This document shows, one piece after another, positions 7,745-12,979 of a DNA stretch of 15,004 nucleotides. Source of the DNA: Anaerolineae bacterium (GTDB taxonomy: Bacteria > Chloroflexota > Anaerolineae > UBA4142); assembly GCA_027457205.1 (NCBI GenBank), contig DAIDTM010000112.1, positions 1-15,004 of the forward strand. Direction: 5' to 3'. The notes beneath the pieces are model-generated. The model was given only the letters and a program-made list of their open reading frames with translations, had not been told where the DNA came from and did not search any database. The position numbers and the translations under genes were made by a program. Each line of letters starts with the position of its first letter. The stretch's first letter is position 1.

Positions 7745-7782
7745 AAAAAAGAATGCCTCTCCCGTTTTTGGGAGAGGCATTC
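7745..7782 (-). terminator. Intrinsic terminator in the leader of the lacI sugar operon
   Basis: On the minus strand a perfect 13-bp stem (GAATGCCTCTCCC/GGGAGAGGCATTC) with a 6-base loop is followed by TTTTTT. It sits between the strong promoter (7964-7936) and the lacI ATG (7701), so most transcripts should stop after about 180 nt unless anti-termination or read-through occurs. No antiterminator or leader peptide with a ribosome site is evident to me. The 9-mer GAGGCATTC also occurs in the terminator before the kinase gene. Confidence 0.88.
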
Positions 7783-7901
7783 AAGACCTCAACATGATCG
7801 ATCTCATCGCGCGTGCCGGCATCTTTGCATGGCACAGTCCACGCCGAACCGCTCTAGCATCGCCGTCGTCGACAGCTTCAGGCGAGGTGAGGAGCGGTAA
7901 A

Positions 7902-7929
7902 TGGTACCGTTATCATGGTAACGTTACCG
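7902..7929 (-). promoter_or_regulatory. Two abutting LacI-type operators
   Basis: Two 14-bp sites lie head to tail: TGGTACCGTTATCA (7902-7915) and TGGTAACGTTACCG (7916-7929). Against the ideal palindrome TGGTAACGTTACCA they match 12/14 and 13/14, and both have a central CG as LacI-family hinge helices require. They cover roughly +1 to +28 of the promoter at 7964-7936, so occupancy should block initiation. The inner GGTAACGTTACC (7917-7928) is a perfect palindrome. Confidence 0.8.
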
Positions 7930-7935
7930 GAAAGG

Positions 7936-7964
7936 ATTATAAGCGAAGTGGGGTGTCTTGTCAA
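7936..7964 (-). promoter_or_regulatory. Consensus sigma-70 type promoter of the sugar operon
   Basis: On the minus strand TTGACA (7964-7959) and TATAAT (7941-7936) are both perfect consensus hexamers separated by exactly 17 bases. The predicted start is near 7929, at the edge of the operator pair. Such an unusually strong promoter needs tight repression, which fits the two operators and the terminator in the leader. Confidence 0.9.
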
Positions 7965-8302
7965 TCAGAAATTTTGTGCTACCCAGGTCGTGGAGTTAAT
8001 GGATGCGACAAGCCGCGGCGACAAACGCGCGCAGAAAACAAAATCGCCCGCGCGGCGCGGGCAAGTAACGACTGCTCGTCGGGCGCGCTCGATTGACCAG
8101 ATGCGTAACGACCAGTTGACGGCTGCTCTCTGGCGTCAATTGTGGCGCGGGCAGGACCGAGATCAACGTCCCGCACATTCGCGGTCGAGAGAGCGGGTAA
8201 AATCTCTAACTCGAATTGTTTCGCTAACGCGGGATCCCGTTGATAGGTCGTGCGCCATTTCGGTTTCACCAATCGCTGAACGGTCACTGCGCAAAGAGGG
8301 TC
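7965..8302. other. Intergenic DNA without a recognised gene
   Basis: Open frames exist on both strands here (for example minus 8287-7979, with KPKWRTTYQRDPALAKQFELEILPAL), but I recognise none of them. None has a ribosome site, and the minus one runs through the terminator at 8062-8034. The minus strand may hold the worn remains of a gene for which that terminator once served. Otherwise I see nothing. Confidence 0.4.
8034..8062 (-). terminator. Orphan intrinsic terminator upstream of the sugar-operon promoter
   Basis: A perfect 7-bp G+C stem (GCCCGCG/CGCGGGC, loop of 3) at 8046-8062 is followed on the minus strand by GATTTTGTTTTC. No intact minus-strand gene ends before it. It may insulate the sugar operon from upstream transcription or mark a lost gene. 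The U-tract is interrupted by one G, so strength is uncertain. Confidence 0.5.
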
Positions 8303-8331
8303 TTCACAATTGCGGCAATTTGGAGTATTCT
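8303..8331 (+). promoter_or_regulatory. Likely promoter of gntR-nagA
   Basis: TTCACA (8303-8308, 5/6 to consensus) and TATTCT (8326-8331, 4/6) are 17 bases apart on the plus strand. The -10 element runs into the 30-bp palindrome at 8327-8356, the usual place for an autoregulatory operator. Confidence 0.6.
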
Positions 8332-8356
8332 GGTCTATGGTGGTATAGACCAGAAT
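8327..8356 (+). promoter_or_regulatory. GntR/HutC (NagR/DasR-like) operator upstream of gntR-nagA
   Basis: Perfect 12-bp arms ATTCTGGTCTAT and ATAGACCAGAAT flank GGTGGT. Inside it, TGGTATAGACCA (8341-8352) differs at one base from TGGTCTAGACCA, the core of the sites bound by the HutC-type aminosugar regulators NagR (YvoA) and DasR. It overlaps the predicted -10 and start, so the adjacent GntR protein probably represses its own operon through it, relieved by an aminosugar phosphate. The identity of the binder is inferred from position and family knowledge. Confidence 0.75.
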
Positions 8357-8386
8357 GTCTAAGAGTCTGTCTGAAAAGTTCTAAAT

Positions 8387-8456
8387 CTCTCGCAAAGACG
8401 CCAAGACGCAAAGGATTTAGCAAAAACTTCTTGGCGACTTTGCGGCTTTGCGTGAG
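8387..8456 (+). repeat. Imperfect palindrome (MITE/REP-like) in the gntR leader
   Basis: Two 27-base arms (8387-8413 and 8430-8456) pair at 22 of 27 positions around a 16-base loop. The arms are built from reiterated GCAAAGACGC / GCCAAGACGC units. Repeats of CGCAAAGACGCAAAG type are common intergenic elements in several phyla, so this is probably a non-autonomous dispersed element. It lies between the gntR promoter/operator and its start codon and would fold as a long hairpin in the mRNA leader. Confidence 0.65.
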
Positions 8457-8478
8457 TTTTAAGACTGGTTCTAAGAAA

Positions 8479-9123
8479 ATGTCTGCCTGTCTGCACCGCG
8501 AAGCCCCAGATCCACTCTACGCGCAACTCAAAAATTCGTTGACTGCCGATATCGCGTCCGGGCGCTACCGTCCGCATCAACGTCTCCCCTCCGAGCGCGA
8601 ACTTTCCAATCGATTCCAAGTGAGCCGGATGACCGTGCGCCAAGCTCTGCTTGAGTTGGCACGCGACAATGTGGTTTATACTCGCATGGGCAAAGGCACC
8701 TTCAAAGTGGTCACCGCCACCCCTGAAGTCGCGGCGGCATTGCGAATCACGCCGGGAGCAGAGACCATCATGCTTTCCCGTCTGCGCCTAGCCGACGGCG
8801 TCCCATTAGCCATCGAAACCGCGTACCTGCCGTTTGTCCGCTTTCCCGATTTGTTGACCCATAATTTTGAGATCGAGTCACTGTATGACGTGCTTGAGAA
8901 TCAGTACGGCGTGAAACTTACTCGGGCTGAGCAGACCATTGAAGCGGCAATCGCTGAACCACGCGAAAGCGAGCTGCTTGAGCTGACCCGGCGTAATGCC
9001 GTGCTCAATATCCGGCGGCTGACATTGACCGACGCGGGTGTGCCGGTCGAATATGTCTGCTCGATTTATCGAGGCGACCGCTACAAGTTCCGTTCGACTT
9101 TGAACACCCGGACGGTGACTTGA
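8479..9123 (+). CDS. GntR/HutC-family regulator with shortened UTRA domain
   Basis: This 214-residue regulator has an intact winged helix (about 12-75: DPLYAQLKNSLTADIASG, LPSERELSNRFQVSRMTVRQ, RMGKGTF) and a UTRA effector domain (RLRLADGVPLAIETAYLP, SLYDVLENQYGVKLTRAEQT, PVEYVCSIYRGDRYKF). HutC relatives such as NagR/YvoA usually have about 240 residues. The missing part lies right after GKGTF: the segment with the LTSFTEDM-RG helix and first strand is gone, and the chain passes straight to KVVTATPEVAAAL. Effector binding may therefore be altered. The ATG at 8479 fits the family start; only a weak AAGAAA ribosome site precedes it, after a palindromic repeat. The frame is open back to 7915, but the extra part looks non-coding. 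The stop overlaps the nagA start (TGATG). It probably controls nagA and itself through the palindrome at 8327-8356. Confidence 0.9.
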   Translation: MSACLHREAPDPLYAQLKNSLTADIASGRYRPHQRLPSERELSNRFQVSRMTVRQALLELARDNVVYTRMGKGTFKVVTATPEVAAALRITPGAETIMLSRLRLADGVPLAIETAYLPFVRFPDLLTHNFEIESLYDVLENQYGVKLTRAEQTIEAAIAEPRESELLELTRRNAVLNIRRLTLTDAGVPVEYVCSIYRGDRYKFRSTLNTRTVT

Positions 9124-10265
9124 TGAGCGATCTAGTCGTGAGCGGACCAGCGCTTCTGCCTAATCGAAAGATTACCGACGTGACGATTTTCGTCGAACAG
9201 GGAGTTATCGAGCGCGTGTCGCTGGGGCTTGATGCCGGAGCCGACTTGACCATCACCGAAGGCTGCATCGCGCCGGGATTGATCGACCTTCAAGTCAACG
9301 GCAGCTTCGGTTTGGATTTTACCACAGACGCAAGCACGGCGACCCAAGTGGCGGAGCGCTTGCCTGCGACCGGCGTCACCGCATTTTTGCCAACGATTAT
9401 TACTGCACCGCCCGACGCGTACTCGAAGTTGTTGCGCGAATTGCAGCAAGCGCGTCGGGACGCGCCCCGCTTCCAAGCACAGATACTCGGAGCGCATTTG
9501 GAAGGACCGTATCTCAACCCCATTCGGCGCGGGGCACATAATCCGGCTCTCCTTCGCGTCATCGACCTCGCTGAAATCGCGCGTTGGGCTGATCCTTCCA
9601 TCGTGCGCTTGGTCACCTTGGCGCCGGAATTGCCGGGTGCATTGGACGCGGTGAAAGCATTGCGCCGCAACGGCATCGCGATCAGCGCGGGGCACTCGAA
9701 CGCGACTTACGTTGAAGCCCTCGCAGGATTTGAAGCCGGAATCAGTTGGGGGACGCATTTGTTCAACGCAATGAGTCCCTTGGAGCATCGAGAGCCGGGA
9801 CTTGCCGGTGCGCTGTTGTCCGCGTCGGTCCCGTGCGGGCTGATTGTCGATGGAATTCATGTGCATCCAGCGGCGGTCAAACTCGTCTATCGCGCCAAGG
9901 GGGCGGACGGTCTGACTTTGGTCACCGATGCCATGGCGGCGACGATGATGCCGCCCGGTCGCTATATGTTGGGTGACCGCCAAGTTATTGTGAACGAAAA
10001 TTCGGCTCGGCTATCCGATGGCACGCTGGCGGGCAGCATCTTGACACTGGATCAAGCGGTGCGAAATACGATGGCTTTCACAGGGTGCTCGTTGGCAGAC
10101 GCTCTGACGATGGCATCGACCACGCCCGCGCGCGTGCTGGGATTAGAGCACATGGGCTGCATCGCCGTTGGTTACAATGCCGATTTGGTGGCTCTGAATC
10201 GAGCGCTGGAAGTAACGCACACGTTTGTCGCCGGACGGCTGGCTTACGAGAAACGAGACGTGTGA
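9123..10265 (+). CDS. nagA: N-acetylglucosamine-6-phosphate deacetylase
   Basis: This 380-residue amidohydrolase removes the acetyl group from GlcNAc-6-phosphate, giving glucosamine-6-phosphate and acetate in the cytoplasm, in aminosugar or cell-wall recycling. Visible motifs are PGLIDLQVNGSFGLDF (51-66; NagA enzymes carry LQ-NG in place of the HxH of other amidohydrolases), metal ligand Glu127 in AHLEGPYLNP, His191 in AGHSNATY, His212 in THLFNAMSPLEHREPG, the substrate-contact VDGIHVHP (242-249) and catalytic Asp269 in LVTDAMAA. Length is typical. The ATG at 9123 shares its A with the gntR stop, so translation is probably coupled; a TTG one codon earlier is also in frame but less likely. No glucosamine-6-phosphate deaminase or GlcNAc kinase is in the window. 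Confidence 0.96.
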   Translation: MSDLVVSGPALLPNRKITDVTIFVEQGVIERVSLGLDAGADLTITEGCIAPGLIDLQVNGSFGLDFTTDASTATQVAERLPATGVTAFLPTIITAPPDAYSKLLRELQQARRDAPRFQAQILGAHLEGPYLNPIRRGAHNPALLRVIDLAEIARWADPSIVRLVTLAPELPGALDAVKALRRNGIAISAGHSNATYVEALAGFEAGISWGTHLFNAMSPLEHREPGLAGALLSASVPCGLIVDGIHVHPAAVKLVYRAKGADGLTLVTDAMAATMMPPGRYMLGDRQVIVNENSARLSDGTLAGSILTLDQAVRNTMAFTGCSLADALTMASTTPARVLGLEHMGCIAVGYNADLVALNRALEVTHTFVAGRLAYEKRDV

Positions 10266-10520
10266 ATCAAGATTCGATCAAGTCGCGGTGTTGTTCGCCC
10301 CATTCGCGGAACACAAAGTGTAGCCATCGAGCGCGCAGCGGAGTGGATCACCGCATCGCTCAGCCAGGGCGGAATGTTGCATGTTTTCGGCGCGGCGCAT
10401 TCCTCGCTAATCGTTGCCGAGCTGTTTTATCGCGCGGGCGGACTGGCGCCGGTCAATCCGATCACCGATCCCAAGCTGGCTTGTCTGCGGGAGCACGGGA
10501 CCATGAAGATCGGCGGATGA
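10261..10520 (+). pseudogene. Remnant of a SIS-domain sugar-phosphate protein (UPF0309-like)
   Basis: Directly after nagA, the frame starting at 10320 reads VAIERAAEWITASLSQGG, then MLHVFGAAHSSL and ELFYRAGGLAPVNPITDP, a good match to the N-terminal third of UPF0309-type SIS proteins, where the sugar-phosphate loop is usually HVFGTGHSH. The preceding frame (from 10261) reads SRFDQVAVLFAPFAE, which also fits the family N-terminus. Adding one A near 10310-10312 joins both into FAPFAETQSVAIERAAEWI, so a single-base deletion probably broke the gene. No good start codon is seen, and the frame ends at TGA 10518-10520 after GTMKIGG. The family is about 240-250 residues, so roughly the last two thirds are missing. 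It was probably a partner of nagA in aminosugar-phosphate metabolism. Confidence 0.75.
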
Positions 10521-10534
10521 ACGGAAGGAGGACC

Positions 10535-10960
10535 ATGCGACAGAAACTGAGTGTGATCACCTTGGGGGTCAAGGATTTCAACCGCTCGCTGGAATTCTAC
10601 CAAAAGGGATTGGGCTGGAAACCATCGAGCGCGAGCGGAGAGGAAATTGCTTTCTTCCCGATGGGCGGCGTCGTCTTTGCCTTGTACCCACGCGAGAAAC
10701 TCGCCGAGGACGCGACGGTGGATCCGCGAGGCAGTGGGTTCTCAGGCATGACCCTGGCGTACAATGCCAAGAATCAAGCCGAGGTGGACGAGGTGCTGCG
10801 CACCGTTCAGGCGCTGGGTGCGAAGATCGTCAAGCCGGCGCAGAAGGTCTTCTGGGGCGGTTACAGCGGTTACTTTGCCGATCCGGATGGCTACTTGTGG
10901 GAAGTCGCTTGGAATCCAGACTGGGCTTTCGATGAACATGACAATCCGGTTCTACCGTAG
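10535..10960 (+). CDS. VOC-family protein (glyoxalase/dioxygenase superfamily)
   Basis: This 141-residue cytoplasmic protein has the paired beta-alpha-beta modules of the vicinal-oxygen-chelate superfamily. The first begins KLSVITLGVKDFNRSLEFYQKGLGW (4-28), and the second spans SGMTLAYNAKNQAEVDEVL (70-88) to GGYSGYFADPDGYLWEVAWNPDW (108-130). Glu123 in WEVAWNP is at a metal-ligand position. The usual His of DPDGHLWE is Tyr here (Tyr120), so metal binding may differ. The reaction is unknown; members include glyoxalase I, antibiotic-resistance and dioxygenase proteins. The start is supported by AAGGAGG three bases before the ATG and by family length. It follows the SIS remnant by 14 bases and may be co-transcribed with gntR-nagA, although no functional link is evident. 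Confidence 0.88.
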   Translation: MRQKLSVITLGVKDFNRSLEFYQKGLGWKPSSASGEEIAFFPMGGVVFALYPREKLAEDATVDPRGSGFSGMTLAYNAKNQAEVDEVLRTVQALGAKIVKPAQKVFWGGYSGYFADPDGYLWEVAWNPDWAFDEHDNPVLP

Positions 10961-10965
10961 TCGTC

Positions 10966-10981
10966 GCGAACCGCGGTTCGC
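10966..10981. repeat. Perfect 16-bp palindrome between VOC and DUF2277 genes
   Basis: GCGAACCGCGGTTCGC is a perfect 16-bp inverted repeat without spacer, 5 bases after the VOC stop and 22 before the DUF2277 start. No U-tract follows, so it is not a standard terminator. It could be a protein-binding site or an mRNA processing hairpin. Confidence 0.5.
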
Positions 10982-11003
10982 ATGATCGAAAGAAGGGACA
11001 GCT

Positions 11004-11303
11004 ATGTGCCGGAATATCAGAACCTTGTTCAATTTCAGCCCGCCAGCCACCGACGATGAAATTCGGACCGCCGCGCTTCAATTCGTGCGCAAGCTTTCGG
11101 GCTTTCAGCAACCTTCGCGAGCCAACCAAGCGGCGTTCAATCGCGCCGTGGATGAGATTGCGGTGGCTGCCCGGACCATGCTCGATTCGCTCGTGACGAG
11201 TGCAGAGCCGCGCGATCGTGAGATCGAAGCGCAGCGAGCGCGGGCAAAGGCGGCGGAAAGGTTTGGTCGCCCGAGCAGAAAACCACGCGCAGAAGGACGA
11301 TGA
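11004..11303 (+). CDS. DUF2277 family protein
   Basis: This 99-residue protein is recognised from the family start MCRNIRTLFNFSPPATDDEI and the segment ALQFVRKLSGFQQPSRANQAAFNRAVDEIA, which is typical of DUF2277. The conserved Cys2 and the RNIRTLFNF block are present. The C-terminal third (EPRDREIEAQRARAKAAERFG) is charged and probably helical. It has no signal peptide or membrane segment, so it is likely cytoplasmic. Function is unknown for the family. The ATG is preceded by GAAGGGA at suitable spacing. The gene ends 33 bases before the convergent metallo-beta-lactamase-fold gene, and no terminator is visible in that gap. Confidence 0.9.
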   Translation: MCRNIRTLFNFSPPATDDEIRTAALQFVRKLSGFQQPSRANQAAFNRAVDEIAVAARTMLDSLVTSAEPRDREIEAQRARAKAAERFGRPSRKPRAEGR

Positions 11304-11336
11304 AATGTCGTGACGGATGACTGGACCGTATTGATT

Positions 11337-12086
11337 TTAAGCTGTAACCCGCCTTCCATCTACCGCGACGATAATCTCGCCGTCGTACTCCTGCCGCACT
11401 TGCATGGCAATGTCGACGGTTTGCGCCGGCGGATACAGATGCGTCAGCACGACGCGCTTGACCTTCGCCGCGCGAGCCACGCGCCCGACAGCATCTGCCG
11501 TCATATGATCGAGTGTAGCCCAGCCGCGCGGGAAGGCACATTCACAGACGAAAACATCCGCGCGCCGCGCGAGGTGTGTGAGGTCATCGCTCTCCACCGT
11601 GTCACCGGTGTAGACGACGGCGGTGTCCTTGGCTTCAAGCCGATAAGCGAGACTGTCATCGGTGTGCCCAGTCCGCGCCGTCTCGATAGTCCACGCGCCA
11701 AACTCGACGCGTTCCGCGCCAAGCTCGCGTATCTCCAACGCGGACGACTTGGGGGCAATGCCGGGATACGCGGACATCAGCTGCGCGTAGAGCTTTTGCG
11801 TCCCATGGCAGCCAGTCAGATACACCGGATTGGTTCGGGTCCACCCGGGCGTAGAGTCATTTATTTGCAGAAAGGTGACGAGATCGAGCGTGTGGTCTGA
11901 ATGCAAGTGCGTGAGGAAAACATACTCCAGCTCGCGATAGCTCACGCCAGCCGAGGCAAGTCGCGCCAACGTTCCTGGACCAATATCGAACAGGAGCGGA
12001 GTACTGCCAACCCGCACGAGCACGCCGGCTGCGCTGCGCTGCGGCGTCGGCAGGGCTGTTCCCGCGCCAAGAACCGTTACCTCCAT
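11337..12086 (-). CDS. MBL-fold metallohydrolase (RNase Z/phosphodiesterase-like)
   Basis: This 249-residue protein has the metallo-beta-lactamase fold with two likely zinc sites. MEVTVLGAGTALPTPQRS is the RNase Z-type first strand. THLHSDH at 59-65 gives the His60, His62, Asp64 and His65 ligands, and later GHTDDSLAYR, VVYTGDT and VVLTHLYPP supply the remaining ligands. VCECAFP and LDHMTADAVGRVA are usual in this subgroup. It may be a phosphodiesterase, an RNase Z-like hydrolase or another hydrolase. It lacks an obvious RNase Z exosite arm and is shorter than tRNase Z (about 300 residues), so I do not call it rnz. Its ATG follows the TAG of the isomerase gene with no gap (TAGATG), which implies translational coupling and perhaps a shared pathway. 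Confidence 0.9.
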   Translation of the reverse strand: MEVTVLGAGTALPTPQRSAAGVLVRVGSTPLLFDIGPGTLARLASAGVSYRELEYVFLTHLHSDHTLDLVTFLQINDSTPGWTRTNPVYLTGCHGTQKLYAQLMSAYPGIAPKSSALEIRELGAERVEFGAWTIETARTGHTDDSLAYRLEAKDTAVVYTGDTVESDDLTHLARRADVFVCECAFPRGWATLDHMTADAVGRVARAAKVKRVVLTHLYPPAQTVDIAMQVRQEYDGEIIVAVDGRRVTA

Positions 12087-12905
12087 CTACATTCCCAGCA
12101 CGCGCATGGATTTTGCCTTCGCTTCCTTTGCGACGGCGAGCGGATCGCGCTGCCAGTACTCCGGGCGAAAGATTTCCACCGAAGCGATGCCGTCGTAGCC
12201 CATGCCACGCACCGCGCCGATGATATCTTTCAATGGGATCACGCCGTCGCCGGGGAAGAGGCGATTGGCGTCCGTGATCTCTGCTTTCGGCATCGGCTCG
12301 ACATCGTTGATGTGGAAGATCGCGAGCTTCTTCGGATCGATCGCGCGGATCGAATCGAGCGTGGAGCCGCCGGCATAAAAGTGACACGTGTCGATCACCA
12401 TGTCCACGTTCGCGCGGTCGGTCGCTTTCACGATCTCCCACCCTTGCGCGGCGGTCTGCACTGAGCACCACGGGAAGCCGAGGAACTCGAACGCGAGGTG
12501 AACGCCGAAGGGCGCGGCGATCTCACTCATCGCGCGTAGACTCGTCACGGTGTCATCGCGAACCACTTCCCATTTCGTTCCTGCGGGCGCGGGACCTGGC
12601 ACCGCGACGATCCAGGGACAGGCGAGCGCCTGGGCGTACTCGCTCAACTGCCGCGTGCGCGCCAACACCTCGGCGCGTCCCGCCGCATCACGAAAGTTGA
12701 TTTTCTCAATGGAATTGATCGCGTGCGCCTTGAGCCGCGCGGCGTCGATGAGCGCGCGCGCGTCGGCAATTGAATGGGTCTTCAGAAACGCGTCGAGTTT
12801 GGTCGCCGTGATTTCCAATACGGCGTAACCCGCTTCGCCGGCGATGCGGATGTCCGTTTCCAGATCGCTCGTCATGGTGGTTGCGCCATTGAAACCGAGT
12901 TGCAT
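12087..12905 (-). CDS. Sugar phosphate isomerase/epimerase (IolI-like TIM barrel)
   Basis: This 272-residue AP-endonuclease-2 type TIM barrel resembles inosose isomerase IolI. Likely metal ligands are Glu140 (LAFEFLG), Asp172 (VIDTCHFY), His198 (IFHINDVEP) and Glu244 (SVEIFRPEYW). Their spacing equals that of the known IolI ligands of Bacillus (142, 174, 200, 246), with a constant shift of two. RLFPGDGVIPLKDIIGAV and the FRPEYW motif are also IolI-like. Members isomerise or epimerise keto-sugars and inososes, and the true substrate here is unknown. The ATG is preceded by GAGGTGAGGA. It lies 68 bases downstream of the interrupted ABC ATPase and is directly followed by the MBL-fold hydrolase, so all three may share an operon. 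No other inositol-pathway gene is in the window. Confidence 0.9.
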   Translation of the reverse strand: MQLGFNGATTMTSDLETDIRIAGEAGYAVLEITATKLDAFLKTHSIADARALIDAARLKAHAINSIEKINFRDAAGRAEVLARTRQLSEYAQALACPWIVAVPGPAPAGTKWEVVRDDTVTSLRAMSEIAAPFGVHLAFEFLGFPWCSVQTAAQGWEIVKATDRANVDMVIDTCHFYAGGSTLDSIRAIDPKKLAIFHINDVEPMPKAEITDANRLFPGDGVIPLKDIIGAVRGMGYDGIASVEIFRPEYWQRDPLAVAKEAKAKSMRVLGM

Positions 12906-12943
12906 TCCTCACCTCATCCAAGAATTATTCGCACAGATGCGAA

Positions 12944-12979
12944 ACGTGATGCATGATGCGTGATTTTCACGCGTCACGT
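12944..12979 (-). repeat. Hairpin at the end of the ABC ATPase gene
   Basis: ACGTGATGC (12944-12952) pairs with GCGTCACGT (12971-12979) over 9 bp with one G-U wobble, and a nested GCGTGA/TCACGC pair lies inside. It overlaps the ATPase stop codon and lies in the gap before the isomerase gene. No U-tract follows, so it may mark an mRNA processing point only. Confidence 0.35.

Noticed and set aside
7457..7780. Minus-strand frame starting MPLPKTGEAFFFIHCAIFDH within the terminator, preceded by GAGG
   Set aside because: It starts in the terminator stem and then overlaps lacI out of frame, so it is best explained as a shadow.
8387..8456. CRISPR-like or tandem repeat array
   Set aside because: There are only two inverted arms with internal short reiterations, and no regular repeat-spacer pattern.
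7915..8478. N-terminal extension of the GntR gene back to 7915
   Set aside because: It would run through the sugar-operon promoter region, the operator and the palindromic repeat. No similarity is seen, and the family N-terminus begins at 8479.
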